From: Akkermansia muciniphila
GTDB lineage: Bacteria; Verrucomicrobiota; Verrucomicrobiia; Verrucomicrobiales; Akkermansiaceae
Assembly (NCBI GenBank): GCA_945901795.1
Contig: CAMDLP010000033.1
Coordinates: forward strand, 1 to 32,987
Direction: 5' to 3'
DNA length: 32,987 bases
In this document: one piece after another, positions 1-8,457 of the stretch
Layout of the letters: each line of letters opens with the position of its first letter
Position numbering within the stretch: the stretch's first letter is position 1
Translations under genes and position numbers: made by a program
The notes under the pieces: model-generated
What the model was told of the DNA's origin: nothing
What the model saw: the letters and a program-made list of their open reading frames with translations, nothing else
The model's database searches: none

Positions 1-973
1 CAGCGTTTGGGACGACGACGCCGGCGACATTCAAGCCAATCACGGCGCTGATCTCGTTGGCGGTCGGCCCGTTGCCTTGACTGGTGACGGTGCCGAGATT
101 GTTGATAGTGGCCCCGCTCAGGGTGACCTTACCAGTTGCAGCGGTGCCGCTGCTGAGGTTGTTGATGGTTAGGTTGCCGGTGCCAGTGACGCCGCCGGAT
201 AAGGTTACCGCGGCCGTCGTGCCAGCGGAGAAGGTCCGCACATTTAGATTGGCGCTATTCAAGGTAATCGCTCCGGACATCGAGAATCCAGAGCCGGTGC
301 CGTTCGCGGCGATGATGGATGTCCCAGTCGTGTTGGCGTTGACTTGGACGGCGTTGGTGTTGTTTACGCCGGTTTGAAAGATGGGGTTGACGCCGCCGGT
401 CCCGCCAATGACCAGCGTGCCCGAGCCCAGCGTGGTTGCGGAGACCTTGCTATCCACTGTGCCGCTCAAAATGGTCACGCCACCGGAAAAAGTATTTACG
501 CCTGAAAGAATCAGCGTGCCGGTGCCGGTCTTGGTGAAGCCGTAGCTGCCTTCGATGATGGCGGAGATGGTGGCGGTCTTGCCGGTGCCAAGCGCACCCA
601 CATCAATGACCGGCACGGTGCCGGTAGCGGCACCGGTAGTGCCTGAGAGTATGAGGTTATTGGTGGCTGTGGCGTTATTGTTCAGAATCCAGCTTCCGGC
701 AGTTGCGGTGGTGGCGTCGCTGAAATTAACTCTGTTGATGGTGCGATCCGTATCGAGACTCACCGTGCGGTCAACCGTGATGTTGTTGGTGAAATTCGCA
801 ATGAAGCCTGCGCCATCGGCGATGGTGCTGGCGCTCCAGTTGCTAGCGCCACTCCAGAGGCCGTTGGCATCGACGTTCCAAGTGCCGTCGGCCGCGTGGG
901 TGGTGGAGGTGGTGACAACGAGGCCCGCGGTGAGGGCGATGAGGAGGAGACGGTTTTTACGATTGGATTTCAT
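1..973 (-). CDS. Autotransporter-associated beta-strand repeat protein, N-terminal part (runs off left edge)
   Basis: The reverse strand reads open from an ATG at 973 to the window edge, giving about 324 residues with no stop. The protein begins MKSNRKNRLLLIALTAG, a basic n-region and hydrophobic core ending near THAAD, so it should be exported by Sec. The mature part is rich in Gly, Thr, Asn, Ser and Val and carries repeated stretches such as GTGTLILSGVNTFSGG, GTLVIGGTGG and GNLTINNLSSG. These are typical of the PATR (autotransporter-associated beta strand) repeats that form a beta-helix. In Verrucomicrobia such proteins are often very long and end in a PEP-CTERM or autotransporter domain; the C-terminus lies outside the window, so surface anchoring cannot be judged. 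A role as adhesin or glycan-binding surface protein is inference. It points the same way as the downstream-numbered sulfatase genes but is separated from them by about 325 bases, so it probably has its own promoter. Confidence 0.8.
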   Translation of the reverse strand, partial: MKSNRKNRLLLIALTAGLVVTTSTTHAADGTWNVDANGLWSGASNWSASTIADGAGFIANFTNNITVDRTVSLDTDRTINRVNFSDATTATAGSWILNNNATATNNLILSGTTGAATGTVPVIDVGALGTGKTATISAIIEGSYGFTKTGTGTLILSGVNTFSGGVTILSGTVDSKVSATTLGSGTLVIGGTGGVNPIFQTGVNNTNAVQVNANTTGTSIIAANGTGSGFSMSGAITLNSANLNVRTFSAGTTAAVTLSGGVTGTGNLTINNLSSGTAATGKVTLSGATINNLGTVTSQGNGPTANEISAVIGLNVAGVVVPNA

Positions 974-1126
974 GGTCGGCTTTTGGTTGATGGGTCTGGA
1001 TTTGTGGGATGGGACACCGTTCGCCCGAGCCGTCATTTGACTGGCATTCAACGGGCGAAGGGGATTCAAAACGCGGTTTTCAAGGATTTTTGGAGTTTTT
1101 GCAGGCGGTCTCGGAATCGCTAGCTG

Positions 1127-1282
1127 TCATGGCAGGGCATCGATCACGTAACCTACTATTGTCACTATGCAGCAGAACGCAAACGGGAGCATAGTCCACA
1201 AAGTGATGACACGATTGGCGCTGGGTCTCGGGTCGTGGATTTTGATTTCACTTCGGAATTTGATGCCCTTGCGGGCTGCCAC
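1127..1282 (-). CDS. Possible small membrane protein in the sulfatase/PATR gap
   Basis: The 325 bases between the sulfatase stop (1299) and the PATR start (973) hold no clear gene. One short frame is worth recording. From a GTG at 1282 it encodes 51 residues: a basic half (VAARKGIKFRSEIKIHDPRPS) followed by a hydrophobic tail (MLPFAFCCIVTIVGYVIDAL) that could be one membrane helix, then TGA. An AGGA lies about 14 bases upstream of the GTG, which is a poor ribosome site. The gap also shows A/T-rich runs near 1080-1105 that could belong to the PATR promoter. No family is recognised. The same frame continues open into the sulfatase gene, so it may be chance. Confidence 0.2.
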   Translation of the reverse strand: MAARKGIKFRSEIKIHDPRPSANRVITLWTMLPFAFCCIVTIVGYVIDALP

Positions 1283-1298
1283 AGTGGCCCGGACGGTC

Positions 1299-2753
1299 CT
1301 ATGGCTTGGAGAGGTCGCCGGCGAGGCCGCCGGGTTTGCCCCAATTGCGCGGGCGGTCGACAAAATCCGGCACCCGATAGCTGACTTCCTTGGAGAGTCG
1401 GTCATGTTCCGCGAGCATTTTCGCCCTGAGCGGCGCGGCGGCGGGCTCGTCGATGAGATTGTGGATCTCGTAGGGGTCGGCCTTGAGGTCGAACAATTCG
1501 GACCACGCCTTGTGCCCGGGGTATTGGATGAGATTGGCATCGGCGGTGCGCACGGCGGTGATGTCAGGGACATTGCTGCCCTTTTGATCCTCCGCGAAGT
1601 ACTGGTAGAACCAGCTTTTCCGCCATGAGGGATCGCTCCCGGTCAGCAGGGTGCGCCAGCTCCGGCCTTGCATCTCCTTGGGAACCGGCACGCCGGCGAA
1701 ATCCAACAGCGACGGGGCAAGATCCAGATTGAGGACCACTTCGTCCACGATGCGCCCGCGCGCCTTGTCGCCCAGCGCCGGATAGCGCACGATGAAGGGC
1801 ACGCGCAGACTTTCCTCGTAGGCGCTGCGCTTGTCGCCGGTGGCGTGGGCACCGAGATAAACACCGTTGTCGGAGGTGAAGACGACGATCGTGTTAGGTG
1901 AGAAGCCGGACTCGTCAAGCGCCTTGAGCAAGCGGCCCATGCTTGCATCCATGGCATTGACGCAACGGAAGTAACCGAGATTGATGGGCTGGGTGGGCGG
2001 CACCGGACGTTTCGACCGCGTCTCCTGGATTTCTTTCCCGAAGTAAATGGGCGGGGTGTTGACGTTGGGCACCGTGCGGGCCAATTCGCCGGCGTAGAGG
2101 TTCTGCGCGCGGGCCGGCGGCTCCCACGGTTGATGCGGAGTCTTGAAGCCGAGAACCAGCGACCACGGCTTGGCCGATTTTTTCTGCTTGTGGATGAACT
2201 TGATCGCGTAGTCGGTGGCGACGTCGTCCACCCAACCCTTGGTGGGCGTGTCCTTGCCATCCACAATGAAGGGGCAATCTGCATACTGGCCATGTCCCTT
2301 GTAGGTGGCATGGTAATCGAAGCCCGGACGCTCGCGTTGACTGCCCATGTGCCACTTGCCCACGTAGGCCGTGGTGTAGCCGGCAGCGCGCATCAGTGTG
2401 GCGTGGGTGACATTGTTCACCGGAAAGGGCCGGAAATTCGAGGCGATGCCATTGCCGCGCTCGTGGTTGTAGAGACCAGTTAGATTCACCGCACGACTGG
2501 GTGAGCAAAGCGAGTTGGTGACGAAGGCGTTGTTGAAGCGCACGCCTTCGGCTGCGAGCCGGTCGAGGTTCGGCGTTTGCAGCCAGGGGAATCGTCCCTT
2601 TTCACCCTGTTCCTTTTGGACAATCGAGAGGGCGTCGTAGGATTGGTCGTCCGTAAAAACGAAGATGATGTTAGGTTTGCCGGGAGCCGCGGCGTGGAGT
2701 GTCGCGACAGCTGCCAGCATCAGGGCGGCGATGAATGCCAAGGTGTTTTTCAC
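1299..2753 (-). CDS. Secreted sulfatase (type I, formylglycine), CSPSR motif
   Basis: This 484-residue protein is a type I sulfatase of the alkaline phosphatase superfamily, which hydrolyses sulfate esters. A Sec signal peptide (KNTLAFIAALMLAAVATLHAA) precedes the sulfatase domain. Metal ligands Asp35-Asp36 are in FVFTDDQSYD. The catalytic Cys83 in LCSPSRAVNLTG fits CxPxR and should be oxidised to formylglycine. VGKWHMG (131-137) and FTSDNG (292-297) complete the active site. The C-terminal part resembles the usual four-stranded subdomain. The substrate cannot be assigned. The closing residues are at the end of a four-gene minus-strand cluster with a second sulfatase, a ROK kinase and an FHS sugar transporter, so a sulfated sugar is the natural guess. 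No sulfatase-maturating enzyme is in the window. Confidence 0.93.
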   Translation of the reverse strand: MKNTLAFIAALMLAAVATLHAAAPGKPNIIFVFTDDQSYDALSIVQKEQGEKGRFPWLQTPNLDRLAAEGVRFNNAFVTNSLCSPSRAVNLTGLYNHERGNGIASNFRPFPVNNVTHATLMRAAGYTTAYVGKWHMGSQRERPGFDYHATYKGHGQYADCPFIVDGKDTPTKGWVDDVATDYAIKFIHKQKKSAKPWSLVLGFKTPHQPWEPPARAQNLYAGELARTVPNVNTPPIYFGKEIQETRSKRPVPPTQPINLGYFRCVNAMDASMGRLLKALDESGFSPNTIVVFTSDNGVYLGAHATGDKRSAYEESLRVPFIVRYPALGDKARGRIVDEVVLNLDLAPSLLDFAGVPVPKEMQGRSWRTLLTGSDPSWRKSWFYQYFAEDQKGSNVPDITAVRTADANLIQYPGHKAWSELFDLKADPYEIHNLIDEPAAAPLRAKMLAEHDRLSKEVSYRVPDFVDRPRNWGKPGGLAGDLSKP

Positions 2754-2787
2754 AGGTTCTTTGTCGGTATTTGAGAATGGCGTCCGC

Positions 2788-4221
2788 TCACTTCACCCGG
2801 CCGGGTGGCCGAACGTTTGTGGCAGGCCGTTTCCTAAGTGAGTCACCAAGGTCCGCCCGCGCTTTTTCGGCCGCGGCTTCAAGTTTCGCGACCACCTCGG
2901 GATGAGCAGCCGCCACGTCGGTCTTTTCGCCAACATCAGTTACCAGGTCGAACAGTTGGGGATTCTCAACTTTTCCGCTTTCATAGGGCACGGCATATCC
3001 GTCGCGTCCGCCCGGTTGACCGTTCAGCGTAGTATAGGTATGTGGAAACACCAGTTTCCAGCATCCGTCGCCCGTATAAACCGACTGGAGTTGATTGTCG
3101 GCGTAGTAGTTCCAATACGCGTCGTGGGGATTCTTTGCCCCGGGCGCTCCCACGATCAGCGGCAGGACATCACGACCGTCGATGGTGTGATCCGGCAGCT
3201 TCGCACCGATTAGACCGGCGAAGGTCGGCAGCAGATCGATGGTCATGAGCATTTGCTCTCCGCTGCTACCGGCGGGAATGTGGCCGGGCCAGCGCATCAG
3301 GCACGGGACCCGCGTCCCACCCTCCCATGAAGTGCCCTTGCCTTCGCGCAGCGGCCCGGAACTGCCCGCATGGTTTCCGTATCTCAACCATGGGCCGTTG
3401 TCGCTGGTGAAAATCACGAGGGTGTTGTCCTCGATGCCCTGGCTTTTCAAGGCGTCCATCACCTGCCCCACCGACCAGTCGATTTCCTGAATCACATCTC
3501 CGTAAAGCCCGGCACCGGACTTGCCCTTGAACTTGTCACTCACATAGAGCGGCACGTGCGGCATGGAATGGGCGAGGTAGAAGAAGAACGGGCGGGCGTG
3601 GTTGCGCTTGATGAAATCCACCGCGCGCTCGGTGTAGCGGGTCGTCAGTTGCTCCTGATCCGCGGCGGTGACGTCCGCCTTGATGACCGCGTCGCCCTCG
3701 ATCAATGGCAACGGCGGATGATCGACGTTCTTTTTCTTCATCCCGTGCGGCCACATGTCGTTCGAGTAGGGCAAACCGTAATACTCATCAAAGCCGTGAC
3801 GGACGGGTAGAAACGGAGGCAGATGCCCGAGATGCCATTTGCCGGCCATGCCCGTGGCGTAATCCTTCTGTTTAAAGATCTCCGCCAGAGTCGTCTCGTC
3901 GGAATTCAAGCCGTGCCTCACTGTCGGATTGAGCGCGTTGAAGATTCCGATGCGGTTGTTGTAGCAACCGGTGAGCAGCGATGCGCGCGACGCGGAGCAA
4001 ACGGCCTCGGAGACATGGAAGTTGGTGAAGCGCCGGCCCTCGCGGGCAAGGCGGTCCAGATTGGGAGTGGCATAGCGGGTGCAACCAAACGGACCGATGT
4101 CGGCATAGCCTAGGTCGTCACAAAAGATAATGACCACGTTGGGTGGCGAGGGCGCTGCATTCACAGAGGATGGGAGCACCGCGAGAAGCGCGGACAATGC
4201 GAGCAGCGGAAGATGTTTCAT
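2788..4221 (-). CDS. Secreted sulfatase (type I), CSASR motif
   Basis: A second type I sulfatase, 477 residues from the ATG at 4221. An ATG at 4245 would add MLYHKKQS before the signal peptide. I prefer 4221 because MKHLPLLALSALLAVLPSSVNA is then a normal Sec signal, but no clear Shine-Dalgarno separates the two. Asp35-Asp36 (IIFCDDLGYADIG) bind the metal. Cys75 in AVCSASRASLLTG is the formylglycine precursor; Ala replaces the usual Pro, a variant known among functional sulfatases. GKWHLGH and FTSDNGPWL are also present, and the overall pattern (TPNLDRLAREG, GGTRVPCLMRWPG) resembles arylsulfatase A / GalNAc-6-sulfatase-like enzymes. It is only distantly similar to its neighbour, so the two probably attack different sulfate positions (inference). 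The gene lies 34 bases upstream of the first sulfatase and 42 bases downstream of the ROK kinase. Confidence 0.93.
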   Translation of the reverse strand: MKHLPLLALSALLAVLPSSVNAAPSPPNVVIIFCDDLGYADIGPFGCTRYATPNLDRLAREGRRFTNFHVSEAVCSASRASLLTGCYNNRIGIFNALNPTVRHGLNSDETTLAEIFKQKDYATGMAGKWHLGHLPPFLPVRHGFDEYYGLPYSNDMWPHGMKKKNVDHPPLPLIEGDAVIKADVTAADQEQLTTRYTERAVDFIKRNHARPFFFYLAHSMPHVPLYVSDKFKGKSGAGLYGDVIQEIDWSVGQVMDALKSQGIEDNTLVIFTSDNGPWLRYGNHAGSSGPLREGKGTSWEGGTRVPCLMRWPGHIPAGSSGEQMLMTIDLLPTFAGLIGAKLPDHTIDGRDVLPLIVGAPGAKNPHDAYWNYYADNQLQSVYTGDGCWKLVFPHTYTTLNGQPGGRDGYAVPYESGKVENPQLFDLVTDVGEKTDVAAAHPEVVAKLEAAAEKARADLGDSLRKRPATNVRPPGRVK

Positions 4222-4263
4222 GGATTGTTTTTTATGATAGAGCATTTCGGATCGAAGGCTGCA

Positions 4264-5370
4264 CTACTCGGGGCCGATTTTCTGAAGCGCGAAGGCGTAG
4301 GCACCGATTGCGACGGCCTCGCTGGTGCCGAGGCGGGACATGCCGACGCCGACGCGTTGCAGGGGATCATAGGCAAGGCTGCGGTCGCTGCCGGGAACCT
4401 TGATGGTGCGGGTCTCGCCTTTGAGAAACTTTGCTAACTGGACTGAATCTTCCAGATTGAACGCGGCTGAGGCGAGGCGGCGGAATTTTTTCCCATCAGG
4501 TCCCGTGTAGGTTCCGTTGAGTTCCGCCACGAGGGCGGGCAGAAAAAGTGGCCAAGCCCCAGAAACACCACCGCCGATGACGGCCAGGCCATCAATGAGG
4601 GTGAGCGCACTGCCAAGTGCGTCGCCGGCGGATTCACCGAGGCAGCGGAAGGCCTCGAGCGCGGCGGCTTGGTTTCCAGATCGGGTGCCGTTCGCGATTT
4701 CAAAGAGATCTTTCGGCTCTGGGACTGCGTTTAAGGAAATTTCTGCTAGTTCCGCATAGACGCGGCGCACGGCGCGGATGCAGGTGCTCTCCTCGGCATT
4801 CATCGCGGGATGAAACTTGTTGCGGAGCAGCCAGACTTCGCCAGCCATCGAGTTATCACCGGTGAAGAGCTCGCCATCGCGGACGATGCCGCCGCCGAAG
4901 CCGGTTCCCAGCGTGATACCGAAGAGGTTCTTGTATCGCTTCGGGCTGCCGGCGTTTTCTAGCAGGCTGTTGATGTGGGGCAGGAGTCCGCCGATGGCCT
5001 CGCCATAGGCAAAGAGATCGCCGTCGTTGTTGATGAAAGTGGGAATGTCGAATTTTCCCTCAAGCATCGGACCGAGGGCCACGCCGCCTCGAAAGCCGGG
5101 CAGGTTGCCGAGATCGCCGATGATGCCGTTCGGATAGTCTGCCGGACCGGGGAACGCGAAACTGATTGCCGAGGGAGCCTTTGGGCAAAGAGATTTCACA
5201 CGGATGAAGCCTTCGATGATATTGGCGAGGCATTGGTTCAGGTCGGCACCATTGGAGGGCAGGGAAATCGTTTCAGTGACTGGTTTTCCACCGCGCATGG
5301 CGACGAAACGGAGGTTGGTGCCGCCCGCATCGAGCGTCATGACGATTCTGGAATCGGTGTAAATATCCAT
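4264..5370 (-). CDS. ROK-family sugar kinase lacking the usual zinc motif
   Basis: A 368-residue cytoplasmic ROK kinase (glucokinase/fructokinase superfamily) that should phosphorylate a hexose with ATP. The ATP-binding loop DAGGTNLRF is at residues 14-22, the catalytic Asp116 is in FINNDGDLFAYGEA, and the second phosphate loop is LGTGFGGG (154-161). The zinc signature CxCGxxGCxE of most ROK proteins is absent: the matching stretch reads EVWLLRNKFHP then ESTCIRAVRR, with one Cys. The ATG at 5370 is preferred. A TTG at 5385 would overlap the symporter stop by four bases (TTGA) and add IADS-type residues of no obvious use. Only 11 bases separate it from the FHS symporter, so translational coupling and joint transport-phosphorylation are likely. 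The exact sugar is unknown. Confidence 0.88.
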   Translation of the reverse strand: MDIYTDSRIVMTLDAGGTNLRFVAMRGGKPVTETISLPSNGADLNQCLANIIEGFIRVKSLCPKAPSAISFAFPGPADYPNGIIGDLGNLPGFRGGVALGPMLEGKFDIPTFINNDGDLFAYGEAIGGLLPHINSLLENAGSPKRYKNLFGITLGTGFGGGIVRDGELFTGDNSMAGEVWLLRNKFHPAMNAEESTCIRAVRRVYAELAEISLNAVPEPKDLFEIANGTRSGNQAAALEAFRCLGESAGDALGSALTLIDGLAVIGGGVSGAWPLFLPALVAELNGTYTGPDGKKFRRLASAAFNLEDSVQLAKFLKGETRTIKVPGSDRSLAYDPLQRVGVGMSRLGTSEAVAIGAYAFALQKIGPE

Positions 5371-5381
5371 GGAATCTGCAA

Positions 5382-6824
5382 TCAATGGCCTGCGCTGACT
5401 GAACCTGCCTTATCGTCCGTGAGGTCATCTGCCCGGGCTCCGTAGAAGCCGAAGTAAACGAGATAGGCATAACCGACCAAGACGATGGCGAGCGAGGTCC
5501 GCACGCCAAAGGAATCCATCAACGCGCCCTGAATGAGCGGCATGATCGCACCACCGACAATCATCATGACTAACAGAGAGCTACCCTGACTGGTGTCTTT
5601 GCCAAGACCGCGGATCGAGAGACTGAAGATGTTCGACCACATGATCGAGTTGAACAGGCCGATCCCGATGATCGACCAGAGAGCGAATTCACCTTTCGAG
5701 CTCATCGAGAATGCGGTGAGGGCCATCGCAACCAGGGCGAAAAGACCGACCATTTTCCCGGGATTTGATCGGCCGAGAACAAAGAACGCAAAGCTCATCA
5801 CCACCATGCCGACATAAGGAAGAATCGTCATCGGATCAATAAAGTGACCGTGGGTGAGGTTTTCCTTGAACGTGGCGTTGGCGAAAATCACGCCCGTCGC
5901 GCCGATGGCGGCCAGCACCATGAACAAGTATTTCCGGGACTGTTGGATGTTGCTGAGAGAGATGGCGCCCATCAGGCGTCCGATCATCGTGCCACCCCAG
6001 TAGAACGAGAGGAATTTCGCGGAGGTTTCCTCCGGCATTCCCATCACGCTGGGGTCTTGGAGGTAGTTGATGAGGATGCTGCCAATAGTGACCTCACTGC
6101 CGACATAGAAGAATATGGCAAACCAGCCCCAGACGAAATGCTTGTGTTTGAAAACTTTGACGCCCGCCTCGACCGTTCCTTCCTGACGGAAATTCGGTAG
6201 CGAGATCATTTTGAAAATCACAGCTAGCAGGATGAAGGCGATGCCGAGGCCGACATAGGGGACTTTCACGGCATCCACGCCACCGGCGCTCGTGTAGAGT
6301 TGCTTCGAACCAAATAACAGGACGCCGCCGATGAGCGGGGTGATCACGTAGCCCAGCGAGTTGAGGCCTTGCGAGAGATTCAGGCGGGACGGCGCGGTTT
6401 CCTCAGGCCCGAGAATGGTGACGTAAGGATTGGCCGCGATTTGGATGATGGTAATGCCTGAGCCGAGCACGATCAGCGCGCCGAGGAACAAGACGTACTG
6501 TTTGGTTTCCGCTGCCGGGTAGAAAAGCAGGCAGCCGATGCCTGCGATAACAAGACCGAGCACGAGGCCGTTTTTATAACCGATCTTGTTGATCGGGTCG
6601 CCCTTGGCGGCAGAGATCAGGAAGTAGCCAAGCGAGACCAGGAAATAGGCGCCGAAGAACGCGAACTGGACCAGGTTCGCCTGGAACTGGGTCAGGCTGA
6701 AGTCAGCCTTGAACTTGGGGATCAAGAGGTCGTTCATGCAGGAAATGAAGCCCCACATGAAGAATAGGGCAGTGACTGTCATGAAGGCGAAGCGATTGTC
6801 AGTGCGAGCGGGTGTTTTTGTCAT
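5382..6824 (-). CDS. FHS-family sugar:H+ symporter (FucP/GluP-like MFS)
   Basis: A 480-residue inner-membrane transporter of the major facilitator superfamily, fucose-galactose-glucose:H+ symporter branch. About twelve hydrophobic helices are visible. Helix 1 has the family pattern FFMWGFISCMNDLLIP, followed by FQANLVQFAFFGAYF in helix 2. AANPYVTILGPEE and RLNLSQGLNSLGYVITPLIGG, hallmarks of FucP-like proteins, lie in the middle. It is the first intact gene of the minus-strand operon symporter - ROK kinase - sulfatase - sulfatase. Substrate is probably a monosaccharide (L-fucose, galactose, glucose or N-acetylhexosamine are all possible for the family). The remnant of a different FHS transporter lies directly upstream. 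Confidence 0.92.
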   Translation of the reverse strand: MTKTPARTDNRFAFMTVTALFFMWGFISCMNDLLIPKFKADFSLTQFQANLVQFAFFGAYFLVSLGYFLISAAKGDPINKIGYKNGLVLGLVIAGIGCLLFYPAAETKQYVLFLGALIVLGSGITIIQIAANPYVTILGPEETAPSRLNLSQGLNSLGYVITPLIGGVLLFGSKQLYTSAGGVDAVKVPYVGLGIAFILLAVIFKMISLPNFRQEGTVEAGVKVFKHKHFVWGWFAIFFYVGSEVTIGSILINYLQDPSVMGMPEETSAKFLSFYWGGTMIGRLMGAISLSNIQQSRKYLFMVLAAIGATGVIFANATFKENLTHGHFIDPMTILPYVGMVVMSFAFFVLGRSNPGKMVGLFALVAMALTAFSMSSKGEFALWSIIGIGLFNSIMWSNIFSLSIRGLGKDTSQGSSLLVMMIVGGAIMPLIQGALMDSFGVRTSLAIVLVGYAYLVYFGFYGARADDLTDDKAGSVSAGH

Positions 6825-6910
6825 CGGGTTATTTTGGGAAAGTGGGTAGAGTCTTTATCTGCGGAAGACTTTCATCGGCCCGAAGAAAGATCTCCGGCGC
6901 GGTTTCGGAT

Positions 6911-7169
6911 TTTGAGGGCAGGCACACCCACAGCCAGCGTGGTGAGCCCGAGGCCAAGCAAAGGACTTTCTCCTCGCCGATCCAAGCGTCCAGCAGCCCG
7001 CCGGGCACACTGAAGATCGCGAAGGCGATGAAAACGAAGAACGGCATCAGCATGGCAATGAAGGACGACAATTGGAACTTGCTTTTCACGGCGTCCGACC
7101 AGTGGCAGTGGCATCGGCGCCCTCCACTAGGAGAAATGACAGGGAAACAGGAAGGGTTTTGAATTTCAT
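6911..7169 (-). pseudogene. Frameshifted remnant of a second FHS/MFS sugar transporter
   Basis: Three reading frames of the reverse strand together spell the N-terminal end of an FHS-type transporter. The ATG at 7169 opens MKFKTLPVSLSFLL and soon hits a stop. A second frame from about 7100 gives SDAVKSKFQLSS, then FIAMLMPFFVFIAFAIF, then SVPGGLLDAWIGEEKVL. A third frame continues LLGLGLTTLAVGVPALK and then degenerates. The order matches helices 1-3 of the intact neighbour (compare IPKFKADFSLTQFQANLVQF). At least two frameshifts and loss of everything after helix 3 make it non-functional. It sits at the head of the sulfatase operon, 87 bases before the intact symporter, as if an older transporter had been lost there. 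It could also be a degraded separate gene. Confidence 0.75.
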
Positions 7170-7256
7170 GACGAGGAGTTCAAAGAAGACCGTCTCTTTT
7201 TTGCTGAAATCTGTATAGTCCTCATTGTGATGACACGGACCGCCCTCTTTTCACCC

Positions 7257-7463
7257 TCACCTCGGCACAACTTCTGCCGACGGCTGCGAATTCCGCGGGG
7301 CATAGTCGGCTTCCACCGGAGTTTCAACCCAGCCATCAACAACGCGTGCTTTGACAAACTGGAGCCCGGTATGTGGGCTGTCGCCTTCTGCAAGCGACGC
7401 TGTGTCATCCCGCTGTCCGTGTTCTACTAAAGGAGCCTTGGGTGGCAGTTGTATTTCATACAT
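7257..7463 (-). CDS. Small hypothetical protein, 68 residues
   Basis: Between the transporter remnant and the SIMPL gene, the reverse strand has an open frame from ATG 7463 to TGA 7257. It reads like ordinary protein (MYEIQLPPKAPLVEHGQRDD ... VVDGWVETPVEADY), acidic and without hydrophobic segments, unlike the Arg/Ser-rich translations expected from antisense frames of GC-rich genes. Third codon positions are only about half G/C, below the neighbouring genes, which could mean foreign origin or no coding at all. The frame is also open upstream to a TTG at 7496 overlapping the SIMPL stop. No family is recognised; it may be the tail of a decayed gene. Confidence 0.25.
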   Translation of the reverse strand: MYEIQLPPKAPLVEHGQRDDTASLAEGDSPHTGLQFVKARVVDGWVETPVEADYAPRNSQPSAEVVPR

Positions 7464-7492
7464 TGGCTTGGCAAGTGAATGCCTGTCACCCG

Positions 7493-8296
7493 TCAATTGA
7501 CCTTGTACTCGGCGCGGACGATGGTGATGATGTCCTTCTCGTAGGACGAGGTGTCGTTGTTGCCCTCGGTGGAAGTTTCCGTCGAGTTGGCGGGGTTGAT
7601 ATTGATGATACCCATCGACGAATCCACGAGCGGCCCGATGTTGGTATTGCCAGCCGAGCGCAGGATGTTCTCGGCGCGGTTGCGGGCATCCTTGGCGGCT
7701 TCTGCCAGCATCTCCAGCTTGAGCTCGCCGAGGCGTGTGTAGTAATAATTCGGCGGATGGGAGGTCACGAAGACACCCTGCTCCAGCAGCGAGGTGATCT
7801 CGCGCGAGGCCTTCTCAATCTGCGGCACGTTTGAAGAACTCACGGATACCACCTGAAAGACGCGGAAGCCGACGGACTTGCGGGTTTCCGTTCTCACGGG
7901 CACGTTGGTGCCGGGAAGCACCTTGTCCTCACGCACCATCTCAAACTCCTCGGTGATGCTCGCGGACTGGGTCTTGATGTCGTCCGGCTTGATGCCCTGG
8001 GCTTCCAAAAATTCAACCGCTTTGTCGGTTCCACCCTTCAGCAAAACATAGGCGGCGGTGCGGTCGTCTCCCTTGCCTTCGATGGTCGCCGACCACTCGA
8101 TGAGGTCGGAGACGATTCTCTTCTTGGCGGAGCCGGTGATGCGGATGTTGTTTTTATCCGGTTGTTTTCGGACATCCCGCCAGGTGGTGGCGGCGATGTA
8201 AGTGGAGCCCGCGAGGCCCAGCGCGAGGGCAAAGGCGGCGAGTGGCGGAAGGCTAATGCTGCGGACGGGGCGTTGCGAAGAGTTGTCGGTGCTCAT
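7493..8296 (-). CDS. SIMPL-domain (DUF541) envelope protein
   Basis: This 267-residue protein has one N-terminal membrane anchor (about residues 17-38, SLPPLAAFALALGLAGSTYI) followed by a periplasmic SIMPL/DUF541 domain. Diagnostic stretches are NNIRITGSAKKRIVSDLIEW, AVEFLEAQGIKPDDIKTQS, GFRVFQVVSV and the late helix ELKLEMLAEAAKDARNRAENI. Members include oxidative-stress-related YggE/BP26 proteins that form ring oligomers; the molecular role is not established. The C-terminus has an Asn/Thr/Ser-rich loop (PANSTETSTEGNND) before the last strand, a small insertion relative to YggE. It is transcribed toward the decayed transporter and is probably monocistronic. Confidence 0.85.
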   Translation of the reverse strand: MSTDNSSQRPVRSISLPPLAAFALALGLAGSTYIAATTWRDVRKQPDKNNIRITGSAKKRIVSDLIEWSATIEGKGDDRTAAYVLLKGGTDKAVEFLEAQGIKPDDIKTQSASITEEFEMVREDKVLPGTNVPVRTETRKSVGFRVFQVVSVSSSNVPQIEKASREITSLLEQGVFVTSHPPNYYYTRLGELKLEMLAEAAKDARNRAENILRSAGNTNIGPLVDSSMGIININPANSTETSTEGNNDTSSYEKDIITIVRAEYKVN

Positions 8297-8457
8297 GGTC
8301 GGTTCGGTGGTGGGGTTGTCGGGGACGGATGATCATTGTCGTCACCTGTCAGCCAGTAGATGCGAAGTTTGTTGCTGAAAAGGATCAGAGAAAAAATCCG
8401 ATCCTCGATTGCTGAAAGAAATTGATCTCGACGAACCTGCTTTCGCGCCAATCTCCG

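Noticed and set aside
84-1040. Two plus-strand open frames at the left edge
   Set aside because: They are antisense of the PATR protein, whose minus-strand frame has a signal peptide and repeat structure.
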